From Phycisphaerae bacterium (GTDB lineage: Bacteria > Planctomycetota > Phycisphaerae > Phycisphaerales > Phycisphaeraceae), in the NCBI GenBank assembly GCA_030425705.1, contig JAUHZU010000006.1, positions 62,001 through 126,000 on the forward strand: a stretch of DNA of 64,000 bases. The letters run 5' to 3'. The position numbers and the translations under genes were made by a program. Below are positions 9,897 through 19,098 of this stretch, piece after piece (within the stretch, counting starts at the first letter, position 1; the number at the start of each line of letters is the position of its first letter). The notes beneath the pieces are model-generated. The model was given only the letters and a program-made list of their open reading frames with translations, was not told where the DNA came from and did no database searches.

Positions 9897-10837
9897 GCGG
9901 TCGGTGCCCCCTGTGTCGTGGTGTCCAGGGCGGGGCCGGCCGACTTCACGGGTGCCGCCGCGTCCAGGTCGCTCTGGTAGACGGGGACCTCGGCCCACTC
10001 GAGCACGCGGAACAGGACCGCGAGGAAGCCGTAGGCGAGGAAGACCATCGCCCACCCGCTGAGGTCGTGGACCATGTCTCCCGTGCCTTCGTCGGCATAG
10101 GCGTACACCAGGGCCGTGGGGACGACGCGGATGATGTTGCAGATCAGCGCGAGGGCCGGGCTGAAGGCGATGACGACAAGCCGCAGCGCGGGGCGGAGCG
10201 GGTTGACCATCGCGAAGGCATAGCACACCAAGAGCAGCGCGAAGACCATTCGCATGCCGTTGCAGGCCTCGTCGATGCGCACGACCGGCCGGCCGTTGAA
10301 CGAGAGCATCATGCCCGTGCGCTCCGCGTCTTGCCCGAGCGTGACGAGCACGGCCTCGGCGGCGTAGGCGGTGGCCTGCTGCAGCGGCAGGGCGATCTCC
10401 ATGCGGATGCGGCCGGGCACCGGCACGAAGAACAGCGCGACGAGCGCGGCCGGCAGCGCCACCCACATCACCCGGTTGCCCAGCACGGTCCAGACCGCGC
10501 CGGCCAGCAGCATCACCGCGCCCAGGTGCCAGAACGACTGGATCGCGCTGAAGTACCCGTAGGACGACAGCGCCCACCCCGCCGCAGCGAGTGCGGTGCC
10601 GAGGTAGCTCGATGCCGGGAGTGTTTCACGCAGGGCCTTGCGGCGGACCGCGAGCAGCAGCACGATGATCGGCACGACCAGCCAGACCTGGCTCGATTCC
10701 TCGTCGACCCACGCGATGTGCAGGATGTCCAGCCAGGCCCCGCGCATCGCCACCACCGCCGCGAGGCCGAGCGCGATCGCGCACCCGATCCGTCCGGCGG
10801 TCCAGCCGTCCTGCTGACGTAGCCCTGTCTCTGGCAT
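9893..10837 (-). CDS. Exosortase/archaeosortase family transpeptidase
   Basis: A 314-residue polytopic membrane protein with about eight hydrophobic segments. The three residues invariant in exosortases are present: Cys192 in EACNGMR, Arg237 in NIIRVVP and His257 in HDLSGW. Exosortases cleave proteins carrying a C-terminal PEP-CTERM tripartite signal and probably hand them to a cell-surface acceptor. The ATG at 10837 is favoured; a TTG at 10882 would add 15 residues. The stop overlaps the EpsI-like start. Two likely substrates are encoded in this window, at 45968-47377 and 47458-48222. I do not assign an Xrt subtype because that needs profile searches. Confidence 0.9.
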   Translation of the reverse strand: MPETGLRQQDGWTAGRIGCAIALGLAAVVAMRGAWLDILHIAWVDEESSQVWLVVPIIVLLLAVRRKALRETLPASSYLGTALAAAGWALSSYGYFSAIQSFWHLGAVMLLAGAVWTVLGNRVMWVALPAALVALFFVPVPGRIRMEIALPLQQATAYAAEAVLVTLGQDAERTGMMLSFNGRPVVRIDEACNGMRMVFALLLVCYAFAMVNPLRPALRLVVIAFSPALALICNIIRVVPTALVYAYADEGTGDMVHDLSGWAMVFLAYGFLAVLFRVLEWAEVPVYQSDLDAAAPVKSAGPALDTTTQGAPTA

Positions 10838-10990
10838 CCCTGATCGTTCCGCGTAGGCGGTATCCTCATTGTATATCGGCAAGTTACGCGTCGGCTTGGG
10901 TTTGTTGGCCGGTTCTTTCCGAAGTCCTCAAGCCGATAACGCACCCCTGCAGCGCCGCCCGAGGCACGCGGCGCTGCTATCCTCTCCGCC

Positions 10991-11935
10991 TTGCAGGAAC
11001 CCACCCCCACCTCGTGGACCGGCTCGCCCGAGCCCGGCGGCCCCAGCCCCCGGCTGGATGTTTTTCTCGGACGTGCGCTCGGCCTCTCCCGCCAGCGCGC
11101 CCGTGACCTCATCGAGGGCGGGCACGTCGCCATCGCCGGCCAGGCCGCGACGCGGAGGGACAAGGGCCGGCCCATCGCGCCCGGCGAACGCGTCACGGTC
11201 GAACGCTTGACCGACGACGGCCAGCAGCACCCCCGGCCCGACGCCGCGCTGCCGATCGAGGAAGTCGCGGCCGGCGACGGCTGGGTCGTGGTCAACAAGC
11301 CCGCCGGCGTGCCGGTCCGCCCGCACCGGGCCGACGAGCGGGGCACGGTTATCAACGCGCTCGCCGCACGCTACCCGCAGATCGTCGGCGTCGGCGAGGG
11401 CGGGCTCCGCAGCGGCGTCGTGCATCGGCTGGATACCGACACGTCGGGCGCGCTCGTCGTCGCGACCGGCCAGCAGGCCTGGGGGCGGCTGCGCGCCTGC
11501 TTCGCCGAGCACCGCGCGGTCAAGCGCTACACCGCGCTGGTCCACGGCCGGCTCGCCCCGGGGAGCGAACGCCGGCTGACGCTGTACCTCAGCGTCGCCC
11601 GCCGCAAGGACGCGTGGGTCCGTGTCGCCGATGAGCCGTTCGATGATGCCCGCGCGTGCACGCTCACCTGGCGGGCGGTGCGGGGGAACAACCTCGCGAC
11701 ACTGATCGAGGTCGACCTGGAGACGGGCTTCCTCCACCAGATCCGCGCGATGATGGCCCACGTGTACCACCCCGTCGTCGGCGACGACCGCTACGCCCAC
11801 GGCATGCAGACCCACGGTGCCACCCGGCAGATGCTGCACGCGTCGTCGCTGGCGATCGATTCGATGGGGTTAGACGTACAGTGCCCGCTGCCCGAGGACA
11901 TGTCGCGGGTCATCGCGGGGCTGGGGATCGAGTGA
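10991..11935 (+). CDS. RluA-family pseudouridine synthase
   Basis: A 314-residue RNA-modifying enzyme that isomerises uridine to pseudouridine in rRNA or tRNA. An S4 RNA-binding domain (about residues 20-70) precedes the catalytic domain. The active-site HRLDTDTSG lies at 145-153, with Asp148 as the catalytic aspartate. The late segment DLETGFLHQIRAMMAHVYHP is the typical RluA/RluD motif. The start is TTG at 10991; an S4 domain beginning soon after supports it. It is divergent from the exosortase operon across a 150-base gap. The exact rRNA target is not readable from sequence. Confidence 0.9.
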   Translation: MQEPTPTSWTGSPEPGGPSPRLDVFLGRALGLSRQRARDLIEGGHVAIAGQAATRRDKGRPIAPGERVTVERLTDDGQQHPRPDAALPIEEVAAGDGWVVVNKPAGVPVRPHRADERGTVINALAARYPQIVGVGEGGLRSGVVHRLDTDTSGALVVATGQQAWGRLRACFAEHRAVKRYTALVHGRLAPGSERRLTLYLSVARRKDAWVRVADEPFDDARACTLTWRAVRGNNLATLIEVDLETGFLHQIRAMMAHVYHPVVGDDRYAHGMQTHGATRQMLHASSLAIDSMGLDVQCPLPEDMSRVIAGLGIE

Positions 11936-11940
11936 GGATT

Positions 11941-11972
11941 CACCGCAGAGTGCGCGGAGGACGCAGAGAAAA
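11941..11972 (+). repeat. Dispersed GCGGAGG/CGCAGAG-type intergenic repeat, copy 1
   Basis: A purine-rich stretch directly after the pseudouridine synthase stop, built from CACCGCAGAG, GCGCGGAGG and ACGCAGAG units. Related stretches lie at 28991-29020 and 43487-43513. It has no coding content. Confidence 0.6.
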
Positions 11973-12025
11973 CCAACGGGTGCCACATCGCGAAACAAAT
12001 TGCCCAAGACGCATGAGTCAACCAC

Positions 12026-12343
12026 ATGCCGGAAGACAAGCCACATCCCGAATACTCTGCGTACGTTTTTGCGTGGCTGGTGTGGTACTTCGCGGTCACG
12101 ATCCCGGTCGTTTTCTTTTTGACATTGCTTTACATGGTCAACATGTTTGTAGAAGTTATCCCGGCTTACGGGGCCTACTACGCGCTTGCGGCTGTGTTGA
12201 CCGTGTTGCAGGTTGCCTTGTTGAGCATTGCCCTTCGTGGTTTGTATCGTAGAAACAAAGCGAAGCCGGCCTGGGAGCCGTGGCCGATACTTACCCTTGC
12301 GAGAAAGATGCAAGGGCTGGTTGCTCTGCTTGAAAGCGATTAG
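12026..12343 (+). CDS. Small two-segment membrane protein, unknown function
   Basis: 105 residues with two clear membrane segments (about 12-42 and 47-70) followed by a basic tail (RRNKAKPAWEPWP). Base composition is lower in GC than the neighbours. No family was recognised. The frame is supported by its hydrophobic pattern and by the positive-inside arrangement of the tail. It is preceded by a dispersed repeat and followed within a few bases by a palindromic repeat pair, so it sits in a small repeat-bounded pocket between two housekeeping-type genes. Confidence 0.6.
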   Translation: MPEDKPHPEYSAYVFAWLVWYFAVTIPVVFFLTLLYMVNMFVEVIPAYGAYYALAAVLTVLQVALLSIALRGLYRRNKAKPAWEPWPILTLARKMQGLVALLESD

Positions 12344-12347
12344 CGCT

Positions 12348-12451
12348 GGGTGCCACACAACTGGCCTGTCCGCAGGCCTGCTGTGTGCCGGGACGACGAA
12401 CGGCATAGTGTTGTCGCACACAGCAGCCCTTCGGGCAGTTGTGTGGCACCC
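12348..12451. repeat. 104-bp inverted-repeat element with two nested hairpins
   Basis: Perfect 16-bp inverted arms (GGGTGCCACACAACTG at 12348-12363 and its complement at 12436-12451) enclose two secondary hairpins: one around 12353-12389 (GGCCTGtccgCAGGCC core) and one around 12417-12446 (GCCCttcgGGGC-like core with CACACA/TGTGTG flanks). It lies between two converging genes and could act as a bidirectional terminator, or be a REP/BIME-like mobile repeat. Confidence 0.8.
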
Positions 12452-12489
12452 GGATGAAATTTGTGCGAACCATCCGGGATGTGTTTCAG

Positions 12490-15177
12490 CTACTCGCCGT
12501 TCGGCCCGGGCAGGGTTACGATGTCGCCGGGGTCTTCGGCCTGGGCGTCGTTGCGGTCGCGCTGGGCCTGCTGCTGGAGGCGCATGCGCTCGGCGTGCAT
12601 GTCGGTGAGGTACCAGTCGCGCCAGGTCGCGTAGCCCAGGGCGCGGGCGACGGCGGGGTCGAGCGTGCGGCCTTCGGAGACCTGGCCGGTGGTCGGGTCG
12701 ATCACGCCGGCCCCTACGGTGACGGGCTTGCCGGTCTCGAAGGCCTCACGGTAGGCGCGCTCGAGGTCGCTGAGGCGGGTCCCCTCGGCCGTGCCGGGCT
12801 GCTCATCGCCGGCCGCGGCACCGGGCCCGGTGTTACGGCCGGGGTTGGAGGCGATGTCGTGGCCGTCCTCGAGCGCCATGCGGTTGGGCTGGACCGTGCC
12901 GGCGATCTCCTCGCGGATCGCCCGGCGGATCGTGTCGTCGCTGGCCATCCGCTGCTGGACCTCGGCGAGCAGCTCCTCGAGCAGCCGGTCCGTGTCGTCC
13001 CCGCCCGCCTGCTGGATCGCTTCGAGCAGCTCGCGGCGCATCCGCTCGGCCTGCTCGGGCTGGCTGGCCATCAGGTCGTGCATCTCCGCGAGCATGAGGT
13101 CGATCTCTTCGCGCTCTTCGAGCATGTCCAGGATCTGGTTCAGCCGCTGGTCGGTCGACTCGGGCTGGACCTCGGCGAGGCGTTCGAGCGCGGCGCGGAG
13201 CTCGCCGAGCGCCTCGCGGTTGCCGCTCTCATCCAGCAGCGCGGCGAGCTGTTCCTGGCTGGCGAGCATCTGCTCGAGCTGCTCGGCGGAGGGCAGGTTG
13301 TTCAGCCGCTGCTGCATCGCCTCGATCGCGAGGAGCGTGTCCTCGTCACGTGACGCGGCGATGCGCTGCACGGCCGCCTCGATGGTCTCGGTGATCTGCT
13401 CGCTGCGCACCTGCTGGTCCAGCTTCTCGACGACGGCGCTGAGCTGGTCGGAGACGTCCGGGGGCATCGCCTCGCGGAGGTCGGCGATCGCGTGCAGGAG
13501 CTGCACGCTGTTGCGCGACTGCTCATCGATCCGCGCCATCGCGGCGCGGATGAGTTCTTCTGACCCCTCGGGCCGGGCCTCGATCAGCGAGCGGAGCTGG
13601 GCGACCTCCTGGGCGAGGGTGTTCTGCTCGTCGATGCGGGCAAGGATGGACTCCATCATCTCCGCGGTCCGCTGGGCCGAGCCGTCGTCGTTGGAGCGGA
13701 TGGCCTGGGCGATCTGCTCGGCGGTGGGGCGGGTGCCCAGCTCGGCGAGGACCTCGGCCATGAGCTGCTGGGTGCGCTGCGCGTCGGCGCCCACAGCGTC
13801 ACGCAGGTCGGCGGCGAGCTGCTCGGACGTCGGCCGCTGCTCGAGCTCGGTGAGGACCTGCTGCATGAGCGCGACGAGCTGGGCGTTGGCTTCCTCGCCG
13901 CCGGTGGCCGCGTCGTCCATCGCCTCGCGGAGCTGGCTGGCGAGCTGCTCGCCGGTGGGCTGCTGGCCGAGCTCGTCGAGGACCTGGGCCATGAGCCGCT
14001 GGGCCTCTCCGGCGTCCTCGTTGAGCGCGCTGGCGACGGACGCCTCGATCTGCTCGCCGGTGCGTCGCAGCTCGGCAAGCACCTCGCGCATGAAGCGTTC
14101 TTGCCCGGCATAAGGATCACCGATCGCCGCCCGCACCTCCGCGGCGATCTGCTCGCTGCTTGGCAGGCCCTCCAGCTCCTCGAGCACACGCAGCACGAGT
14201 TGCTCGGTCCGGGCGCTGGCGGCGAGTTGTGTGTCCTCCGCCGCGTGCTCGGCGAGGACCCGGCGGACGGCCTCGCCGGTCGCCTCGGCGTTGGTCTCGA
14301 TCGCGGCGCTCAGCCGTTGGACCAGCTCGTCGCCGTTGGGCTGGTCGGCGAACTCCTGCTTCAGGTCGTTGAGCAGGGCGAGCACCGCCTCGGAGTTGTC
14401 GCGCTGCGCCTCATGGGCGAGCATCTGGCTGACGCGTTCGAGCGCGAGCTCCTGAGACTCGGCCCGCCGCTCGATCGCTTCGAGCCGCTCGATCATCGGG
14501 TCGGTGAGGTTGCGCAGGCCGTTGGTCGCGTCGGCGACGGTGTTGCTGTGGTTCTGCAGGTCGTCGCTGACGTTGTCCAGCCGGCTGAGCAGGCGCTCCT
14601 CGACACGGGAGCGCGCGTTGATGGCTTCTTCGAGCCGGCGGTTGGACTCGGCGTTCTGCTGCTGGGCTTCGATGAGCGCCTGCTGCAGGTCGGTGTAGCC
14701 GGTGGTCTGCTTGGCCGACTGGCCGTGCATCAGGTCGATCTGGTAGACGAGGTAGCCGCTGACCCCGAGCACCGCGATGGCCGCGGCGACGCCTGCCCCG
14801 GCCATGACGCCCGGCCTGCGCCACGCGGGCACGGCGCTGGACTGCTGCCCGAGCATCGCCAGGCGCTCGGCGTGCTCCGCGGGCATCCGGCCCATGACCA
14901 TGACGGTGCTGCCGACCTGGATGTAGTCGCCGTCCTTGAGCTTGGCCTTTGCGCCCTTTTCGAGCTGCTGGTGGTTGCGGTGCGTGCCGTGGCGCGAGCC
15001 GAGGTCCTCGATGTACCACTGGTTGCCCTCGCACCAGAGGCGCGCGTGCTCGCGGCTGACCTTGCGGTCGTTGAGCTTGACCTGGTCGCCTTCCCGGCCG
15101 AGGACGATGTCCTGGCCGTCGAGCAGTTCGTAGATCCGGCCCTTGTCCGGGCCACCGGCAATGATGAGGATCAGCAC
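12490..15177 (-). CDS. FHA-domain, membrane-anchored long coiled-coil protein
   Basis: 895 residues from a GTG start at 15177, chosen because AAGGA lies eight bases upstream; an ATG at 15231 would add 18 residues before the FHA fold. Residues 1-96 form an FHA phosphothreonine-binding domain with GRE (27-29), SREHA (41-45) and GSRHGT (60-65). A membrane segment follows at about 123-145. The remaining 750 residues are acidic, Gln/Glu/Leu-rich and predicted coiled coil, with five copies of a roughly 35-residue unit between about 13650 and 14195 (each begins VLxEL and contains a [ST]xEQ[IL]A motif). FHA domains read Ser/Thr kinase output, so this may be a signalling scaffold extending across the envelope; that is inference. 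It is monocistronic. Confidence 0.85.
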   Translation of the reverse strand: MLILIIAGGPDKGRIYELLDGQDIVLGREGDQVKLNDRKVSREHARLWCEGNQWYIEDLGSRHGTHRNHQQLEKGAKAKLKDGDYIQVGSTVMVMGRMPAEHAERLAMLGQQSSAVPAWRRPGVMAGAGVAAAIAVLGVSGYLVYQIDLMHGQSAKQTTGYTDLQQALIEAQQQNAESNRRLEEAINARSRVEERLLSRLDNVSDDLQNHSNTVADATNGLRNLTDPMIERLEAIERRAESQELALERVSQMLAHEAQRDNSEAVLALLNDLKQEFADQPNGDELVQRLSAAIETNAEATGEAVRRVLAEHAAEDTQLAASARTEQLVLRVLEELEGLPSSEQIAAEVRAAIGDPYAGQERFMREVLAELRRTGEQIEASVASALNEDAGEAQRLMAQVLDELGQQPTGEQLASQLREAMDDAATGGEEANAQLVALMQQVLTELEQRPTSEQLAADLRDAVGADAQRTQQLMAEVLAELGTRPTAEQIAQAIRSNDDGSAQRTAEMMESILARIDEQNTLAQEVAQLRSLIEARPEGSEELIRAAMARIDEQSRNSVQLLHAIADLREAMPPDVSDQLSAVVEKLDQQVRSEQITETIEAAVQRIAASRDEDTLLAIEAMQQRLNNLPSAEQLEQMLASQEQLAALLDESGNREALGELRAALERLAEVQPESTDQRLNQILDMLEEREEIDLMLAEMHDLMASQPEQAERMRRELLEAIQQAGGDDTDRLLEELLAEVQQRMASDDTIRRAIREEIAGTVQPNRMALEDGHDIASNPGRNTGPGAAAGDEQPGTAEGTRLSDLERAYREAFETGKPVTVGAGVIDPTTGQVSEGRTLDPAVARALGYATWRDWYLTDMHAERMRLQQQAQRDRNDAQAEDPGDIVTLPGPNGE

Positions 15178-15378
15178 TGGGCGTGTCCTTGGTACAACGC
15201 GACCGGGGGGCGGCCGCTGGTCCTGCAACACGAAACACAGGCCCCGGGCCCTAATTTTAGCCCGGAACAGGGATTGTTCAAGAAAAGAAGGGACGCGGGG
15301 CGCTGCCCAGGGTTCCCGAACCCGCCCAGACCGAACGACGAAACGCCTGCATCGCCGTGTATGCCGCGTGTGCGGGGT

Positions 15379-16212
15379 TTATCCCTTCACCCCAACGAGG
15401 TAGACGACCCAGTCCACGCCCGCCGGCTCGTCGGCAAGGACCGAGAACCCGCCGCTGGGTGTGCCATCGTCGGCCCGGTCTGTGGTATCCGGCCCCCAGG
15501 CCTCGGCCAAGCAGAACCCCGCCTGCCGCAGCAGCCCGAGCACCGTCTGCATCGGCCAGAGGGTCCAGTCGTAGACAAACGCGTCGGCCAGTCGAGAACC
15601 GTCCGCAATCGCAAAGTGGATCCTGCAGTCGATCCGTCGGGAGATCGGTTCGTAGGCGCGCTGCTCCCAGGTGTAGGCGAACGGCCCGCATTCTGTCGGC
15701 TCGGCGTCATCCTCGGGAGTCACGGTCCGCGACTGGCGGGTGGTGGTGAGCCCGGGATCGCAACCGAACAGGTCGAGGATGAGCAGTCCGCCGGGCTCGA
15801 GCGCATCGTGGGCATGGGTAAGGTAGGCACACAGCGAGGCCTCGTCGTGGTAGATCAGGGTCGAGAAGTTCAGCGCGACGGTGACGTGCGTCGCAGGTTC
15901 AGCGACATCCATGACGTCGGCCTGGACGAGATGCAGGTCCTCGTCGCAGCGCGGACAGCCGGCCCAGCGCGACTCGGCCCAGGCGGCTGTCGGCGCGTCG
16001 AGTTCGATGGCCATCGCCTGGCGGTCCGGGTCGGACCGGACCCACGCCGCGGCGACGGCGCAGGTGCCGGCGAAGTCTTCACGGAGCAGCAGCGGGCCGT
16101 CGGCATCGTCGGGGTGGTAGTGCGCCCACAGACGGTCGATAAACGCGACCTCCGCCAGCGGGTGCTGGACCGATAAGCGGTAGAGCTCGAGCGGGTGGGG
16201 CGGCTGCGGCAT
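15379..16212 (-). CDS. Class I SAM-dependent methyltransferase
   Basis: 277 residues from the ATG at 16212. The fold is recognisable: LLREDFAGTCAVAAAWV (motif I region, DFAGTG-like), MAIELDAPTAAWAES (acidic residue after strand 2), VALNFSTLIYH (motif IV region) and LEPGGLLILDLFG (post-motif III loop). Such small-molecule methyltransferases occur widely next to unrelated genes; the acceptor is unknown. A longer frame reaching 17667 covers only antisense sequence of the neighbouring glucosidase gene and is rejected. It is divergent from the glucosidase with about 90 bases between the starts. Confidence 0.82.
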   Translation of the reverse strand: MPQPPHPLELYRLSVQHPLAEVAFIDRLWAHYHPDDADGPLLLREDFAGTCAVAAAWVRSDPDRQAMAIELDAPTAAWAESRWAGCPRCDEDLHLVQADVMDVAEPATHVTVALNFSTLIYHDEASLCAYLTHAHDALEPGGLLILDLFGCDPGLTTTRQSRTVTPEDDAEPTECGPFAYTWEQRAYEPISRRIDCRIHFAIADGSRLADAFVYDWTLWPMQTVLGLLRQAGFCLAEAWGPDTTDRADDGTPSGGFSVLADEPAGVDWVVYLVGVKG

Positions 16213-16302
16213 GGGCGGGTATCGTACGGCAAGCCGGCGTGCGGACGGCGCGCGGGTTGCGGAACAGAGGACGCCCCGGTTGGCCGATAAAGCAGTACCG
16301 CC

Positions 16303-18990
16303 ATGCCCAGCAACGCTCCGCTCACCCCCGAACACGAACGCCTCCAACAGGACGCCGCGCGGACACACAACTGGAAGCGGTGGGGGCCGTACCTGGCCGA
16401 GCGGCAGTGGGGGACCGTCCGCGAGGACTACTCGGCCGACGGCAACTGCTGGGACTACTTCACCCACGACCACGCCCGCAGCCGTGCCTACCGCTGGGGC
16501 GAGGACGGGCTGCTCGGGTTTACCGACCGGCAGAACCGCCTGTGCTTCGCGCTCGCGCTGTGGAACGGTAACGACCCGATCCTCAAAGAACGCCTCTTCG
16601 GGCTCAACGGCCACGAGGGCAACCACGGCGAAGACGTCAAGGAGCTCTACTACTACCTCGACTCCACACCCACGCACAGTTACGCGAAGGCGCTCTACAA
16701 GTACCCGCAGCGTGCGTACCCCTACGACGAGCTGGTCCGTGTTAACGGCGAGCGCAGCCGCGACGAGCCGGAGTACGAGCTGAGCGACACCGGCGTGTTC
16801 GACGACGGCCGGTACTTCGATGTCCAGGCCGAATACGCCAAGGGCTCGCCCAACGACATCCTGATCCGCGTGACGGTGACCAACCACGGCCCTGACACGG
16901 CCCGCCTGCACCTGCTGCCGACGCTGTGGTTCCGCAACGCGTGGGTGTGGGGATGCACACAGGAGGGCTGTGCGCTGAAGCCACGCATCCACCAGGAGGA
17001 TGGCGGGGCGCTGCTTGCGACGCACGAGACGCTGGGGCGCTTTGTGTTCCGCTACGAGCAGGGGCCGACCTGGCACGAGGAGGGCGTAAAGGACGGCGGG
17101 CTGCCGATCGTGTTGTTCACCGAGAACGAGACGAACAACGAGCGGCTGTTCGGCAGCCCGAGCGTGTGCCCGTACGTAAAAGATGCGTTCCACGACGCGG
17201 TCATCCGCGAGGACCACTACGCGGTGAACCGCAAGGGTGTGGGCACGAAAGCCGCGCCGTGGTACATCCTCGACCTCGAACCGGGTGAAGTGCGGGTCGT
17301 GAAACTGCGGCTGACGCACGAGGACGAGCCGGCGACCGGCGACGCGCTCGGGGAGCGTTTCGACGCGATCTTTACAGAGCGTCAGCAGGAGGCCGACGCG
17401 TTCTACGCCGCGACGATCCGCGCAAAGCTCGACGCCGAGCGCACCGCGATCACCCGTCAGGCCTACGCGGGGCTGCTCTGGAGCAAGCAGTTCTACCACT
17501 ACGTCACCGACGCTTGGCTGGACGGCGACCCGAACATGCCCAAGCCCCCGCCCGGGCGCGAGCACGGGCGCAACACCGACTGGCGGCACGTGTACAGCCG
17601 GGACGTCCTGTCGATGCCCGACAAGTGGGAGTACCCGTGGTTCGCGGCGTGGGACCTGGCGTTCCACATGATCCCGATGGCGCGGATCGACCCGGCGTTC
17701 GCGAAGAACCAGCTCTCGGTGTTGCTACGCGAGTGGTACATGCACCCCAACGGGCAGATCCCGGCGTATGAGTTCAACTTCTCGGATGTGAACCCGCCGG
17801 TCCACGCCTGGGCGGTCTGGCGGGTCTACAAGATGACGGCGCCCAAGGGCGAACGCGACCTGAACTTCCTCGCGTCGTGCTTCCAAAAGCTGCTCTTGAA
17901 CTTTACCTGGTGGGTGAACCGCAAGGACCCGAAGGGCCGGCACGTGTTTGCCGGCGGCTTCCTCGGGCTGGACAACATCGGCGTCTTCGATCGCAGCCAC
18001 CTGCCCGACGGTCTGTCGCTGACGCAGGCCGACGCAACAGCATGGATGGCGTTCTACTGCAGCACGATGCTCGCGATGGCGCTCGAGCTGGCCGAGCACG
18101 ACCGCGCCTACGCCGACATGGCCAGCAAGTTCTTCGAGCACTTCGTCGCCATCGCCGACGCGGTCAACGATCTGGGCGGCACCGGGCTCTGGGACCACAT
18201 GGACGGGTTCTACTACGACCAGCTCACGACGAACGGGACCTCGACCGAGATGCGCGTCCGCTCGCTGGTCGGGCTGCTCCCGCTTATCGCGGTCGAGGCG
18301 CTCGACGCAAAAAAGATCGCCCGGCTCAAGGGGTTCAAGCGCCGGCTGGACTGGTTCATCCAGAACCGGCAGGACCTCGCCAACGCGATCTCCTATATGA
18401 CCGCCGAGCAGGGCCGGCCCGACACGCTGCTGCTCGCGATCCCCTCCCGCGAGAAGATCGAGAAGACCCTGCACTACATGCTCGATGAGGCCGAGTTCCT
18501 CTCGCCCTTCGGCATCCGCTCGCTGTCCAAGGTCCACGACCGGCAGCCGTTCCATCTCGAGCTGCACGGCCAGACGCACACCGTGCAATACCAGCCCGGC
18601 GAGTCGGACACCGCGATGTTCGGCGGCAACTCCAATTGGCGCGGGCCGATCTGGTTCCCGACCACCTACTTGCTTATCGAAGCGCTCCAGCAGTACGACT
18701 ACTTCTACGGCGAACGCTTCAAGGTCGAGTGCCCGACGGGCTCGGGCCACTTCGTCACCCTCGGAGAAGCGGCCAAGGAGGTCCAGCGTCGGCTGACCCG
18801 GCTGTTCGTCGCCGACGAGGCGGGCCACCGGCCCTGCCACGGCGACGACCGGCTGGACGGCCTGCCGGGCTTCGAGGGGCTGGTGCTCTTCCACGAGTAC
18901 TTCCACGCCGAGACCGGCCGGGGGCTGGGCGCAAGCCACCAGACCGGGTGGACCGCGCTGATCGCCGAGTGCCTGGGCGACGTCGGCTAA
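16303..18990 (+). CDS. MGH1/GH63-like glucosidase
   Basis: An 895-residue cytoplasmic glycoside hydrolase of the (alpha/alpha)6-barrel type related to mannosylglycerate hydrolase and processing glucosidases (GH63-like). The N-terminal region has the family's KRWGPYLAERQWGTVREDYS and CWDYFTHDHARSRAYRWGEDG segments. The catalytic barrel contains WDLAFHMIPMARIDP, LGLDNIGVFDRS and DHMDGFYYD. Length and the absence of a signal peptide match bacterial homologues annotated simply as glucosidases. Its substrate may be a compatible solute or an alpha-glucoside; sequence alone does not decide. Confidence 0.88.
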   Translation: MPSNAPLTPEHERLQQDAARTHNWKRWGPYLAERQWGTVREDYSADGNCWDYFTHDHARSRAYRWGEDGLLGFTDRQNRLCFALALWNGNDPILKERLFGLNGHEGNHGEDVKELYYYLDSTPTHSYAKALYKYPQRAYPYDELVRVNGERSRDEPEYELSDTGVFDDGRYFDVQAEYAKGSPNDILIRVTVTNHGPDTARLHLLPTLWFRNAWVWGCTQEGCALKPRIHQEDGGALLATHETLGRFVFRYEQGPTWHEEGVKDGGLPIVLFTENETNNERLFGSPSVCPYVKDAFHDAVIREDHYAVNRKGVGTKAAPWYILDLEPGEVRVVKLRLTHEDEPATGDALGERFDAIFTERQQEADAFYAATIRAKLDAERTAITRQAYAGLLWSKQFYHYVTDAWLDGDPNMPKPPPGREHGRNTDWRHVYSRDVLSMPDKWEYPWFAAWDLAFHMIPMARIDPAFAKNQLSVLLREWYMHPNGQIPAYEFNFSDVNPPVHAWAVWRVYKMTAPKGERDLNFLASCFQKLLLNFTWWVNRKDPKGRHVFAGGFLGLDNIGVFDRSHLPDGLSLTQADATAWMAFYCSTMLAMALELAEHDRAYADMASKFFEHFVAIADAVNDLGGTGLWDHMDGFYYDQLTTNGTSTEMRVRSLVGLLPLIAVEALDAKKIARLKGFKRRLDWFIQNRQDLANAISYMTAEQGRPDTLLLAIPSREKIEKTLHYMLDEAEFLSPFGIRSLSKVHDRQPFHLELHGQTHTVQYQPGESDTAMFGGNSNWRGPIWFPTTYLLIEALQQYDYFYGERFKVECPTGSGHFVTLGEAAKEVQRRLTRLFVADEAGHRPCHGDDRLDGLPGFEGLVLFHEYFHAETGRGLGASHQTGWTALIAECLGDVG

Positions 18991-19098
18991 GCCACTAACA
19001 ACTTGTGGCTTCACCGGGCCGCCCCTAGGACGGGCGGCGGGGCTGTGGTACGCTAGCGGTCCGGTTCGACCCTTTCTTTTCGATCAAGGAGAGTTGCG

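Noticed and set aside
15379-17667. 762-codon protein fused to the methyltransferase
   Set aside because: The first two thirds are antisense to the glucosidase; the ATG at 16212 gives a complete methyltransferase.
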